Assembly: GCA_019637335.1 (NCBI GenBank)
Contig: JAHBVV010000001.1
Location: forward strand, 441,440 to 505,439
Length of the DNA: 64,000 nucleotides
DNA from: Candidatus Hydrogenedentota bacterium
Lineage (GTDB): Bacteria > Hydrogenedentota > Hydrogenedentia > Hydrogenedentales > JAEUWI01
Direction: 5' to 3'
Part shown: piece by piece, positions 50,620 through 58,614 of the stretch
Layout of the letters: each line of letters starts with the position of its first letter
Numbering within the stretch: position 1 is the stretch's first letter
Made by a program: the position numbers and the translations under genes
The notes under the pieces: model-generated
The model's database searches: none
The model's input: only the letters and a program-made list of their open reading frames with translations
What the model was told of the DNA's origin: nothing

Positions 50620-51082
50620 CCCTCTGGGCCGGAACGCCGCCGCCGCGGACAGGGCGCGGCCACCAAGTATGCCCGAGAGACTCACCTTTTGGGCGAGACG
50701 GGTATGTCCACCTTGATCCCGGCGACCATGAGGAACCGTACGGCGGCCAGGTTGGCGACGGCGTTTGACCCTTCGGCGGGGAAGAGGTATTCGCGGGCGG
50801 TGTGAATTCTGCGAGCGCCTGGGGGTTTGGTGGTTTCCGAGTTTCTAACCTGTTTTGCGGTAATTGCTTGCGCGGTGTCCCGGCGGCTGGCGGCTGCGGC
50901 GCCAGACTTGTTGCAGCGGGCGTGGATGTCTGCTATGCTGGAGGTGGCAGTGATGTCGTTTGTCCCAGGTGACATTGTGATTCAATTGTCGTGAATAGAC
51001 CTTACGCAGTACTGTGCTGCGGCCAATTGCTCGGGTACAGTGAGTCGGGTTGCATCAACCAAACATTCAGGAGTGCACTGGT
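50620..51082. other. region between the P2 ATPase and the Cys-rich repeat protein
   Basis: About 460 bp. It holds a probable gene fragment on the minus strand (50682-50820). The rest should contain the promoter of the Cys-rich gene, but I see no convincing -35/-10 pair; TTGTCG-N18-TACTGT starting near 50987 is the best guess. Confidence 0.45.
50682..50820 (-). pseudogene. C-terminal fragment resembling an M20-type peptidase
   Basis: On the minus strand GARRIHTAREYLF and then ANLAAVRFLMVAGIKV precede a stop at 50682. The R-x-IHT-x-x-EYL layout is typical of the last helix region of M20/ArgE/DapE-like hydrolases. Upstream the frame has no family features, so it seems to be a remnant left by rearrangement. 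Weak call. Confidence 0.3.
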
Positions 51083-51799
51083 ATGATCGAAGAACGCGAA
51101 CAGAACGTTGTAGAAGAAACCGCTGCTCGCGGTGGCAGTCTGAAGAAATGGGCGGTGTTTACGGCGGCGATGGTGGCGCTGTCCGGCGTGGCGACCGCGA
51201 CGGCGCTTGCCGGCGCTGGCGAGGGCACGTGCCCGCTTTCGGCCGCGAAGGCGCTTGCGGCGTCCTCCGAGGGTGAAGCCAAGACGTGCGACAAGGCGAC
51301 GGCGGCTTCCTCCGAAGGCGAGAAGGCGTGCGACAAGGCGAAGACGTGCGACAAGGCGACGGCGGCTTCTTCCGAGGGCGAGAAGGCGTGCGACAAGGCC
51401 AAGACGTGCGACAAGGCGACGGCGGCTTCCTCCGAGGGCGAGAAGGCTTGCGACAAGGCCAAGACCTGCGACAAGGCGACGGCGGCTTCCTCCGAGGGCG
51501 AGAAGGCGTGCGACAAGGCGAAGGCCGCCTCTTCCGAAGGTGAGAAGAAGGACGGCTGCTGCCCGTCGAAGGTAGCGAAGGCTGCCTCCTCCGAGGGCGA
51601 GGCGAAGACCTGTGACAAGGCCAAGGCGGCTTCCTCCGAAGGCGAAGCCAAGACTTGCGACAAGGCCAAGGCCGCTTCTTCCGAGGGCGAGAAGTCTTGC
51701 GACAAGGCGAAGACCTGCGACAAGGCGACGGCGGCTTCCTCCGAAGGCGAGGCGAAGACCTGCCCGCTTTCCGCCAAGAAGGCCGCTGAAGCGGTCTGA
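51083..51799 (+). CDS. exported Cys-rich AASSEGE repeat protein
   Basis: A 238-aa protein of unknown family. Residues about 20-45 form a signal or anchor segment (KKWAVFTAAMVALSGVATATALA). The rest consists of ten repeats that begin AASSEGE, each followed by one or two CDKA cysteines (KACDKAKTCDKAT in full form). One repeat has GCCPSK instead. TCPLSA occurs once before the first repeat and TCPLSAKK once after the last. There are 16 cysteines outside the signal and almost no hydrophobic residues, so it is unlikely to fold as a globular domain; metal binding or cross-linking are possible. CAGGAG precedes the ATG and a strong terminator follows. Confidence 0.8.
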   Translation: MIEEREQNVVEETAARGGSLKKWAVFTAAMVALSGVATATALAGAGEGTCPLSAAKALAASSEGEAKTCDKATAASSEGEKACDKAKTCDKATAASSEGEKACDKAKTCDKATAASSEGEKACDKAKTCDKATAASSEGEKACDKAKAASSEGEKKDGCCPSKVAKAASSEGEAKTCDKAKAASSEGEAKTCDKAKAASSEGEKSCDKAKTCDKATAASSEGEAKTCPLSAKKAAEAV

Positions 51800-51823
51800 T
51801 TCGCATCAGTTTAGACATCATTG

Positions 51824-51861
51824 CGCGCCCGTTGGATAATCCAGCGGGCGCGTTTTTTTTT
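51824..51861 (+). terminator. rho-independent terminator of the Cys-rich gene
   Basis: A 13-bp stem (arms 51824-51836 CGCGCCCGTTGGA and 51840-51852, one G-U pair, 3-nt loop) followed by nine T residues. One of the strongest terminators in the window. Confidence 0.95.
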
Positions 51862-51880
51862 GTGCACCCGGGCCGGGGAT

Positions 51881-52215
51881 TGAATCGCTCGCCCGGGCAT
51901 CCTTTGTGTCGCTGGCGTTCGTGAACACGGGCACACGAACGGGCGTTGCCCGATCGCGTGGCACGGTGTGGTTCTGGTGCTGGTTGGATGTGGGGCTTGA
52001 ATCGCTCGCCCGGGCTTTCTATGTATCGCTGGCGTCCGTGAACACGGGCACACGAACGGGCGTTGCCCGATCGCGTGGCACGGTGTGGTTCTGGTGCTGG
52101 TTGGATGTGGGGCTTGAATCGCTCGCCCGGGCTTTCTTTGTGTCGCTGGCGTTTGTGACTACGGGCACACGAACGGGCGTTGCCCGATCGCGTGGCACGG
52201 TCGGCGGCCTGGGTT
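51881..52215 (+). repeat. 117-bp tandem repeat, about 2.9 copies
   Basis: Units start TGAATCGCTCGCCCGGGC at 51881, 51998 and 52115. Each has the hairpin CGGGC-GTT-GCCCG followed by GATCGCGTGGCACGGT and a G/T-rich stretch. The period is 39 codons, so the minus strand stays open through all copies (GNARSCARVHERQRHKE and similar). No gene is supported between the terminator and the GatB/YqeY gene. Confidence 0.88.
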
Positions 52216-52282
52216 GAAACGAAACGGGCGCGTATCCCGGGGAGGGGTGCGCGCCCGATTATGCGGTTCTTGATGTGTGGGG

Positions 52283-52726
52283 TCAGCCGAGGGCTTCGCG
52301 GCAGAGGTCGTTGAGCATTTTGCCGTCGGCCTGGTCGCCCAGTTCCTTTTTCAGGGCGCCGGTGAGCTTGCCCGCGTGGGTGACGTCGGGGTTGGCGGCG
52401 AGGAAGGCCTGGATCTTCTCGCGGACCTGCGCTTCGGAGAGCTGTTTGGGGAGGAACTCTTCGAGGATGGCGATCTCGACTTTGAGTTTTTCCACTTCCT
52501 CGGTCTTGCCGAGTTCGGCGTAGGTATCCACGCTCTGTTGGCGTTTCTTGGCTTCGGAGCGCAGGGTGGCGATGGCCACGTCGTCGGCGAGGCCCGCGTC
52601 CTTCGCGCCTTCCTTCTCCTTCACCAGCAGGGCGGCCTTGGCCATGCGCAGGCATTCGAGGCGCAGGTGGTCCTTGTTTTTCATGGCTTCCTTGAGGGCC
52701 TGCTGCACGTCGTCCTTGATGCTCAT
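52283..52726 (-). CDS. GatB/YqeY domain-containing protein
   Basis: A 147-aa protein of the YqeY family: an N-terminal helical part (SIKDDVQQALKEAMKNKDHLRLECLRM), a middle EEVEKLKVEIAILEEFLPKQLSE and a C-terminal AFLAANPDVTHAGKLTGALKKELGDQADG that forms the tRNA-binding-type domain also found at the end of GatB. Free-standing YqeY proteins are widespread; a role in amidotransferase or tRNA biology is assumed, not proven. AGGAGAAC precedes the ATG. It is monocistronic here. Confidence 0.93.
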   Translation of the reverse strand: MSIKDDVQQALKEAMKNKDHLRLECLRMAKAALLVKEKEGAKDAGLADDVAIATLRSEAKKRQQSVDTYAELGKTEEVEKLKVEIAILEEFLPKQLSEAQVREKIQAFLAANPDVTHAGKLTGALKKELGDQADGKMLNDLCREALG

Positions 52727-53183
52727 TCGGGTGTTCTCCTGGGGCGTTTGGGGTTTGGCGGGTATGGTAGCACGCTGCGGGGGGTTGAGGGTACAGGGGC
52801 ACTCGGGGCGTTGCGTCACCCATTAAGGATGAAAATGGACGGCGGCTTCGCCGCCTGGCAGGCGGGGACGCCTGCGCTCCCAGCCTTTGCCGCTTCCTTG
52901 GGAGGGATGCCGTAATCTGGTTTGTATGAGGCAGTTGTGGTGATGCTGAGGCGTATTTGTTCAGTGCAGAGCAGCATTCGCGGAGCTTGAGGGGCGGAGA
53001 TCCGCCGCAGGAGGATGGCGTCCCTGGCTCCGCCTGATCGATCGCGGCAGTTCCCGGGCGAAGAAAAAGCGAAGAATAACCCCCTTGTTTTCAAAGTACT
53101 TTTTCACCCTCCCGAACCTACGCTGGTTCTTGTTCGAGGGCGGCATCCGAAGGGGATGCCCGCGACGGCAAGAGGGAAAGCTG
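52727..53183. other. region between the YqeY and sigma-like genes
   Basis: About 450 bp without a credible gene. It has a REP-like hairpin (GGCGGCTTCGCCGCC at 52841) and a GC-rich inverted segment around 52860-52890, both of the kind found at 4668 and 7888. Confidence 0.5.
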
Positions 53184-53558
53184 ATGGAACGGGAATTTCG
53201 CAGGTTTGGGGATCGCTACCAGGTGACGTGTTGTCCGGAGTTGATGGCGGCGTACCGGAACGAGGACAGCCCGTGGAGCGAAAGCGAGGCGGAGGTTGCG
53301 GCGGCGATTGCGTGGGGCATGGAGAAGGCCCGCCTGTTGCGGTGGGTTCGCGCGCAGATGCGGCGGCGGCTTACCGCGAGGCAGCGGCGCTGCATTGAGC
53401 TGTATTACTTTGAGGGGCTGACCCACGAGGAGGTCGGGCGGCGGCTGGGATGCAGCACTTCCTCGTCGTGCCGCTCCGTGCAGCGGGGCATCGCGCGGTT
53501 GCGGATTGCGGCGCGGGTGGACCCGCCGGGCGGCGTGCGGCGGCTGTTCCGCCGGTAG
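53184..53558 (+). CDS. sigma-70 region 4-like DNA-binding protein
   Basis: A 124-aa protein whose C-terminal half is a sigma region 4 helix-turn-helix: RLTARQRRCIELYYFEGLTHEEVGRRLGCSTSSSCRSVQRGIARLR. No region 2 is present, so it is not a full sigma factor; it may be a regulator or anti-sigma partner, or the remains of an ECF-like factor. The N-terminal part (FGDRYQVTCCPELMAAY) has no family I know. ATG 53184 is used because of AGAGGG upstream. The longer start at 53085 adds an implausible extension. Confidence 0.7.
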   Translation: MEREFRRFGDRYQVTCCPELMAAYRNEDSPWSESEAEVAAAIAWGMEKARLLRWVRAQMRRRLTARQRRCIELYYFEGLTHEEVGRRLGCSTSSSCRSVQRGIARLRIAARVDPPGGVRRLFRR

Positions 53559-53564
53559 CCGGGC

Positions 53565-54482
53565 TCAGGGGGCGATCAGGACGCCGGTGTAATCCTCCGT
53601 GGCGTCCACAATGGTCCCGGGCAGCACGACACAGCGTTCGAGGCGGATGGGGTGCAGGACCCGCACCCCGTCCCCCAGCACGCTCCCATTGATGGCGCAG
53701 CCCGGGGCCAGGCGGCAATCGTGGCCCAGCAGGTGGGGCAGCCCGCGCCGGGCGAGTTCGCGGACGGAGCAGGTGACGAGGTCGTTTGGCTCGGTGATGT
53801 TCATATCCCACGCGACCATCGGAACCGCGTGCACGGGGGCGCCGTGCTCGACGAGGCGCTGGATGGCGTCGGTGAGTTCGTATTCGTTGCGCAGGGCGGA
53901 GCGCGGGGTTTCCCGGATGGCGTCGAAAAGGCGGCGGTCGGCGAGGTAGAGCCCGCAGCCCTTGCAGCGGGTCGGCGGGTGGGCCGGCTTTTCTATCAGC
54001 CGGCTTACGCGCCCGGCGGCATCGGTCTCGACGCTGAAATTGCGGCGGACGGCGTCGAGGTCCTCGTCTTCCCGCACAGCCAGGGCCACGGCGGCGCGGT
54101 GTGTTTCGAAGGCCGCGCGGAGGGCGTCCAGGTGGTCGAATTCGAAGTAGATATCGCCGAGAAGGAGGTAGAAGGGGCGATCCAGGTACGCTTCGAGCTG
54201 GCCGACGGCGTGGGCGAGCCCCTGGCGATCGGTTTGCTCGGCGTAGGTGATGGAGAGCCTCCACGCTTCGCCGTTGCCGAGGGCCTGGCGGATCTGGTCG
54301 CCGAGGTGGCCGACTACGATGATGACATCGCGCACGCCGAGCCGGCGCAGGGTGTCGAGGTGGCGGTGGATGAGGGGGATGTTGCAGACCGGGAGGAGCG
54401 CCTTGGGGTAGCGGTCCGCGATGGCGCCCATCCGGGCGCCGTGGCCGGCGGCCAGAATGACGCCCTGGCAGGGGCTGGACAT
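53565..54482 (-). CDS. sugar-phosphate nucleotidyltransferase (RmlA/GlmU-like)
   Basis: A 305-aa NTP transferase with the pyrophosphorylase signature GVILAAGHGARMG (7-19) and YPKALLPVCNIPLIHRHLD. LLLGDIYFEFD is the metal-binding Asp strand. The C-terminal part (AINGSVLGDGVRVLHPIRLERCVVLPGTIVDA) is a short left-handed beta-helix tail. It should activate a sugar-1-phosphate with UTP, dTTP or GTP. A substrate cannot be named. AAGGAG lies before the ATG. It converges on the sigma-like gene, with 6 bp between the stops. Confidence 0.88.
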   Translation of the reverse strand: MSSPCQGVILAAGHGARMGAIADRYPKALLPVCNIPLIHRHLDTLRRLGVRDVIIVVGHLGDQIRQALGNGEAWRLSITYAEQTDRQGLAHAVGQLEAYLDRPFYLLLGDIYFEFDHLDALRAAFETHRAAVALAVREDEDLDAVRRNFSVETDAAGRVSRLIEKPAHPPTRCKGCGLYLADRRLFDAIRETPRSALRNEYELTDAIQRLVEHGAPVHAVPMVAWDMNITEPNDLVTCSVRELARRGLPHLLGHDCRLAPGCAINGSVLGDGVRVLHPIRLERCVVLPGTIVDATEDYTGVLIAP

Positions 54483-54719
54483 GGCTTTGGGCTCCTTTTC
54501 CCGGTAGGGCTTCGGGTCAGGGGCGCATTGTGGCGCAGCCCGCAGGGTGGTGGCAAGTTTATTGGGGGGCGCGTGGAGAATCGTTTGGGAACGGGGCGGC
54601 AATGCGTTGAAAATTCTTGTCGGGCTATCTCTTTCGGGGGTAGTTTGTAAGTTGTTCTATATCATTTATTTATGGGCATGGCTTTCCAAGAAATGTTCCA
54701 AAATGGAAATATAACCTTT

Positions 54720-54965
54720 CAATTGGCCGATATATAACCTTGCAATCAGCCGAAGTTTTGGATTGCAATTGGCCGACTTTCGGAGCAATGAGGTGTGCGG
54801 TGGGGGCGCTGTATTTCAATTGGCCGGGATATAAGGTTTCAATTGGCCGAAGCAAAAACTTTCAATCAGCCGAAGTTTTTGCTTGCTATTGTCGCCCGAA
54901 AAGGTTACAATCAGCCGAAATAAAACCTTTCAATCAGCCGCAGTATAACCTTGCGATCAGACGCC
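54720..54965 (+). repeat. 23-bp phased repeat array upstream of the DUF4143 ATPase
   Basis: The core CAATTGGCCGA or CAATCAGCCGA starts at 54720, 54743, 54766, 54817, 54840, 54863, 54908 and 54931. Degenerate copies lie at 54886 and 54954. Nearly all steps are 23 bp; one 51-bp gap breaks the phase. Between cores lie AT-rich 12-mers such as AATAAAACCTTT and TATATAACCTTG, giving a loose 23-bp consensus (AACCTTKCAATYRGCCGA). The array ends at the base before the start codon at 54966. It could be an iteron-like operator array or a leader for slippage. No cas genes lie near. Confidence 0.9.
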
Positions 54966-56210
54966 ATGAGCAGCCCCGATACCTATACCCGATTCGTCAT
55001 GCCACGCCTCGACGAGGCGCTGGACGATTCGCCCGTGGTGCTCATCGACGGCCCCCGCCAGTGCGGTAAAACGACGCTGGCGCAGCAGGCCGGGGCGGCG
55101 CGCGGATACGCCTATTTCAGTTTCGACGACGACGTGGTGCTGGCGGGCGCCACCGCCGATCCGGCGGGCTTCATCGACGATCTTCCGCCGTACAGCATCC
55201 TGGACGAGATCCAGCGGGCGCCGGATCTGTTTCGCGCGATCAAGGCGAGCGTGGATCGGAAGCGGACGCCGGGGCGCTTCATGCTGACGGGGTCGGCGAA
55301 CGTGCTGCTGGTTCCGCGGCTTTCGGATTCGCTGGCGGGCCGGATGGAAATCCTCCGGCTGCACCCGCTGTCGCAATGCGAGCTGGCGGGGGTGGCTCCG
55401 GACTTTCTGGACGCGGTGTTTGGAGACGGTTTTCCGATGGCGAAGGTCCCGCGCCTGCAGCGGACGCTGGCGGACCGGATCGCGGCGGGCGGCTACCCCG
55501 CGGCGCTGGCGCGGGCGTCATACCGGCGCCGGTCGCGCTGGTACAGCGACTACCTGACGACGCTGGCGCAGCGGGACGTGCGGGATCTGGCGCGGATCGC
55601 GTCGCTGGACGCGCTGCCCCGGCTGCTGTCCCTGACGGCAAGCCAGACGGCGCGTCTGTTGAACGTATCGGACCTGGCGTCGCCGTTCCAGTTGAGCCGC
55701 CCGACGATCCGCGACTACATGACGCTGCTTGCGAGCGTGTTTCTGGTTGACGAGCTGCCGCCTTGGCACACGAACCGGCTGAGCCGCCTGATCAAGACGC
55801 CGAAGCTGCACATCGGCGATACGGGGCTGGCGTGCGCGCTGCTCGGGGTCGACGCGGCGGGGCTCTGGGCGGACCGGGAGCTGCTCGGGCAGTTGCTGGA
55901 GACCTTTGTCTACCAGGAACTGCGGCGGCAGGCGAGCTGGCGGGAGGATCCCATCAGCTTCAACCACTTTCGCGACAAGGATGGCGCGGAGGTGGACGTG
56001 GTGCTGACGTGCGGGCAGCGGGTGGCGGGGGTGGAGGTGAAGGCGTCGGCCACGGTGAAAAAGCATGATTTCCGCGGGTTGCGCAAGTTGCAGGCGGCCA
56101 GCGGGAAGCGATTCCAGTGCGGGGTCGTGCTGTACGACGGCGAGACGGCCGCGCCGTTTGGCGACGGGATGTACGCTGTGCCGATCCGGCGTCTGTGGGA
56201 GCCCGGGTGA
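54966..56210 (+). CDS. AAA ATPase with C-terminal DUF4143 nuclease-like domain
   Basis: A 414-aa protein. N-terminal ATPase: Walker A GPRQCGKTT (29-37, K35), Walker B ILDEIQRAPDLF, sensor LTGSANVLLVPRLSDSLAGR. The middle has YRRRSRWYSDYLTTLAQRDVRDLARI and TASQTARLLNVSDLASPFQLSRPTIRDYM, a winged-helix-like part. The C-terminus FNHFRDKDGAEVDVVL and GVEVKASATVKKHDF is the DUF4143 PD-(D/E)xK-like fold. Families of this type are common as solitary, often multi-copy genes of unknown role. There is no visible ribosome binding site beyond the repeat array. The start could be ATG 54966 or an in-frame codon at 54951. Confidence 0.85.
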   Translation: MSSPDTYTRFVMPRLDEALDDSPVVLIDGPRQCGKTTLAQQAGAARGYAYFSFDDDVVLAGATADPAGFIDDLPPYSILDEIQRAPDLFRAIKASVDRKRTPGRFMLTGSANVLLVPRLSDSLAGRMEILRLHPLSQCELAGVAPDFLDAVFGDGFPMAKVPRLQRTLADRIAAGGYPAALARASYRRRSRWYSDYLTTLAQRDVRDLARIASLDALPRLLSLTASQTARLLNVSDLASPFQLSRPTIRDYMTLLASVFLVDELPPWHTNRLSRLIKTPKLHIGDTGLACALLGVDAAGLWADRELLGQLLETFVYQELRRQASWREDPISFNHFRDKDGAEVDVVLTCGQRVAGVEVKASATVKKHDFRGLRKLQAASGKRFQCGVVLYDGETAAPFGDGMYAVPIRRLWEPG

Positions 56211-56218
56211 AACGCCGG

Positions 56219-56288
56219 GACGGCAGGGACTTCAGCGACAGCGTGGATTTCGATTCCTGCTGACGCTGCTGGCCCTGCCGTCGCTGAA
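56219..56288. repeat. nested inverted repeats after the DUF4143 gene
   Basis: GACGGCAGGG (56219-56228) pairs with CCCTGCCGTC (56273-56282). An alternative pairing, TTCAGCGA (56231-56238) with TCGCTGAA (56281-56288), overlaps it. No T-run follows. It lies between the convergent DUF4143 and hydrolase genes. Confidence 0.5.
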
Positions 56289-56334
56289 AACCACCGCTTT
56301 TCCGTGCAAGGTGGAATTCGGGCCGCAATTACTG

Positions 56335-58614
56335 TCAGGGTGTTCGCGCGAAATTCAGCTTGTCGCGGAGAAACTGGAAGGTGCCGACGCCATTGATCTT
56401 GTGGGGCCCGTTGAACCACTCGATGGCGGTTTCGTCGGTGAGGCCGAGGAGATCGTAGCGGTTGCGGACGCGCGCGAACTCGTAGCCGACCCACTCGTCC
56501 GGCGCGACGCCGTCCCAGTGGCCGCGTTCGACCATGAAGGGGCGGGGGCAGATGAGCCAGGCCATTTCGGCGTAGTTGAAGGTCTCGCCGAGGTTCCACT
56601 CGAACATTTCGTATTCACCGTGAAACATGTAGCTGGTGATTCTCCGGCGGGTGACGTTTTTCCAGATCCATTCGTTGAAATCGCCGGAGCAGATGGAGAG
56701 GCAGTATTCCTCCAGCACGGCGGGCACGCGCATGGCGGTCTTTCCGCCGTAGCTGAGGCCGTAGAAGGCGATGCGATCGGGATCGACAAAGGGGAGGCCG
56801 CCGAGCCACTTCAGGGTTTGCCGGTGCTGCTCAATGATGTAGCTGAAGAGCGAGAGGCGCAGCGGGTTGGCTTTTCGCTGCACGGAACGGAAATGGTCGC
56901 CGCCGATGTAGGGGTTCTGGGGGGCATAGACGATGAAACCCTCCTCGGCCAGCTTGCAGCCGTATTGTACGTAGTAGTGGCTGTTGATCGCCGGGTCGGT
57001 TATCTCCTGGGGGCGGCCTTCGAGCCCGTGCTGGCAGACGACGACGGGGCGGCGCTCACCGGGCTTGATGCCCTTGGGGAGCAGGAGGATACCGTACGCG
57101 AAGACGTCCTCGTATACATCCAGCACGACCTCGTGGCCGGTGTAGTGATCGGTTTCATAGACCTGGCGCGTACGCGGGTTCAGCGGAATCGTGCTTTCCG
57201 GGAGGCTGCCGATGATTTCCTCGTGAAAGATGCGGCGATATTCGGCGGTGGAGGCGACCCATGTGGCTGCGCTGGCCGCGTCGGCGTTGCTCCAGAACGT
57301 CGCGCGGGTATGGGGCGCTTCCTCCAGGATCCGGTCGACCCAGTCCAGCATGCCCTCGACCTGGCGCTTCATGCGGACGCGCGCATCGGGCAGCTCCCGG
57401 AGCGGTTCCGGTGGGGCGGCGCTGGACGGCTGTGTCAGCTCCAGCGTTTTCGCGAACTGTTGGAGGGTTTCGTCCTGCCCGGCCTCCCGGCCTGCCTGGC
57501 CAGCGATCCGTATCCAGGGCGCGTCTGGCTTATTCGCGACGTAGGACTCGGCGCGGGCCACTTCGGCCTGGATGGCGTCGATGGGGGGGGCGGGCACGGC
57601 TCCGGGCGCGGCTCCGTGGGGGCGGCCTTCGGTCATGGGCGGCCCGGAGACGGCGGGCGGGGCCGCGGGCTCGATGATCAGCGCGCGGGGGGCGACGAGC
57701 GCCGCCAGCTCCGCATCGCCAAAGTCGGAAAGCAATCCCCAGACATTCCGGTAGATGGGCTCGGCCCATAGGCCCTCGCGCGGGCCGAAATAGCCGGAGA
57801 CCACTGCCGCGCCGATACGCGTGTCGAGCGCGGCGGCGTGCAGGGCCAGCAGGCCGCCCTCGCCGTAGCCCATCACGCCGAGGGGCAAGCCGGGGCCACG
57901 GCGCACGAGCCAGTCCGCGCCGGCGAGGGCCTTTTGCAGCTCGAAGCCGATGACGTGGCGGCCCATTTCGTAGGCGCCCCGGTAGATCCACTCGCGGTGC
58001 GGCTGGTTCGTCATGCGGACATCGGGATGGCCCGACCAGGTGTCCGTGCGATCGGCCAGCACGGGAATCAGGATGCGCGCGCCGGCGGCGGCGAGTCGCA
58101 GGGCGTATGGATTGCCCCCGCCCTCCAGGCCGAGCAGGGCCTCCGGGTTTTCGTCGGCGTCGGGCAGGAGGATGAGCGAAGCGCGCGCGGGTTCATCCGG
58201 CTCGACCAGCAGGCCTTCGCCCCAGGCATTGCCGAAGACGGGCCAGCGCACGGCGTAAATGTGGTAGCCCTCGCCGCGCGCCAGCGGACCTTCCTCGCCC
58301 GGTGCGGCGATGGTCTCGACGTCGCCCCGGACGCGGGCGTCGACGGCGCCGAGGATCGTGCGGAGATCGGCGCGATTTTCCGCCGCGAAGGCGCCCGTGA
58401 GGGGGGAAGCGCTCCAGCGGGCCGACCGATCTTCGCGTGCGGCGTCGATCCGCCGGTCCAGGTCGGCGTGCAGGCCATCCACCATGCGCGTGGCTAGATC
58501 GCCTTCCCAGTCGAGCGGCGCGACATCGGGCAGCAATTGCGCCGCCGCCGTGGTTGCCAGCAAGAGGGCGGACGCGAATAGGGCCAGAGATTGCTGAATC
58601 TGGTTGACGCGCAT
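56335..58614 (-). CDS. tandem alpha/beta-hydrolase protein (acetyl-xylan esterase-like)
   Basis: A 759-aa secreted protein (signal SLALFASALLLATTAAAQ). Two hydrolase folds follow. The first (about 100-330) has VMGYGEGGLLALHAA, where GxSxG becomes GYGEG (Gly at 251), so the nucleophile serine is missing. The second (about 470-755) has RIAFYGLSYGGKTAMR with an intact serine (S621), VVVCQHGLEGRPQEI as oxyanion region and a late His candidate in VERGHWDG. Such proteins deacylate plant polysaccharide in related organisms, which is inference here. CGGGAG precedes the start. It converges on the DUF4143 gene. Confidence 0.78.
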   Translation of the reverse strand: MRVNQIQQSLALFASALLLATTAAAQLLPDVAPLDWEGDLATRMVDGLHADLDRRIDAAREDRSARWSASPLTGAFAAENRADLRTILGAVDARVRGDVETIAAPGEEGPLARGEGYHIYAVRWPVFGNAWGEGLLVEPDEPARASLILLPDADENPEALLGLEGGGNPYALRLAAAGARILIPVLADRTDTWSGHPDVRMTNQPHREWIYRGAYEMGRHVIGFELQKALAGADWLVRRGPGLPLGVMGYGEGGLLALHAAALDTRIGAAVVSGYFGPREGLWAEPIYRNVWGLLSDFGDAELAALVAPRALIIEPAAPPAVSGPPMTEGRPHGAAPGAVPAPPIDAIQAEVARAESYVANKPDAPWIRIAGQAGREAGQDETLQQFAKTLELTQPSSAAPPEPLRELPDARVRMKRQVEGMLDWVDRILEEAPHTRATFWSNADAASAATWVASTAEYRRIFHEEIIGSLPESTIPLNPRTRQVYETDHYTGHEVVLDVYEDVFAYGILLLPKGIKPGERRPVVVCQHGLEGRPQEITDPAINSHYYVQYGCKLAEEGFIVYAPQNPYIGGDHFRSVQRKANPLRLSLFSYIIEQHRQTLKWLGGLPFVDPDRIAFYGLSYGGKTAMRVPAVLEEYCLSICSGDFNEWIWKNVTRRRITSYMFHGEYEMFEWNLGETFNYAEMAWLICPRPFMVERGHWDGVAPDEWVGYEFARVRNRYDLLGLTDETAIEWFNGPHKINGVGTFQFLRDKLNFARTP

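Noticed and set aside
51159-52823. 554-aa Arg/Pro-rich protein on the minus strand
   Set aside because: It runs antisense through the Cys-rich gene, across a terminator and into the YqeY gene; the open frame follows from repeat lengths divisible by three.
54720-54965. CRISPR array
   Set aside because: The 11-bp core and 12-bp semi-conserved AT-rich spacers are far too short, spacers resemble each other, and no cas gene is near.
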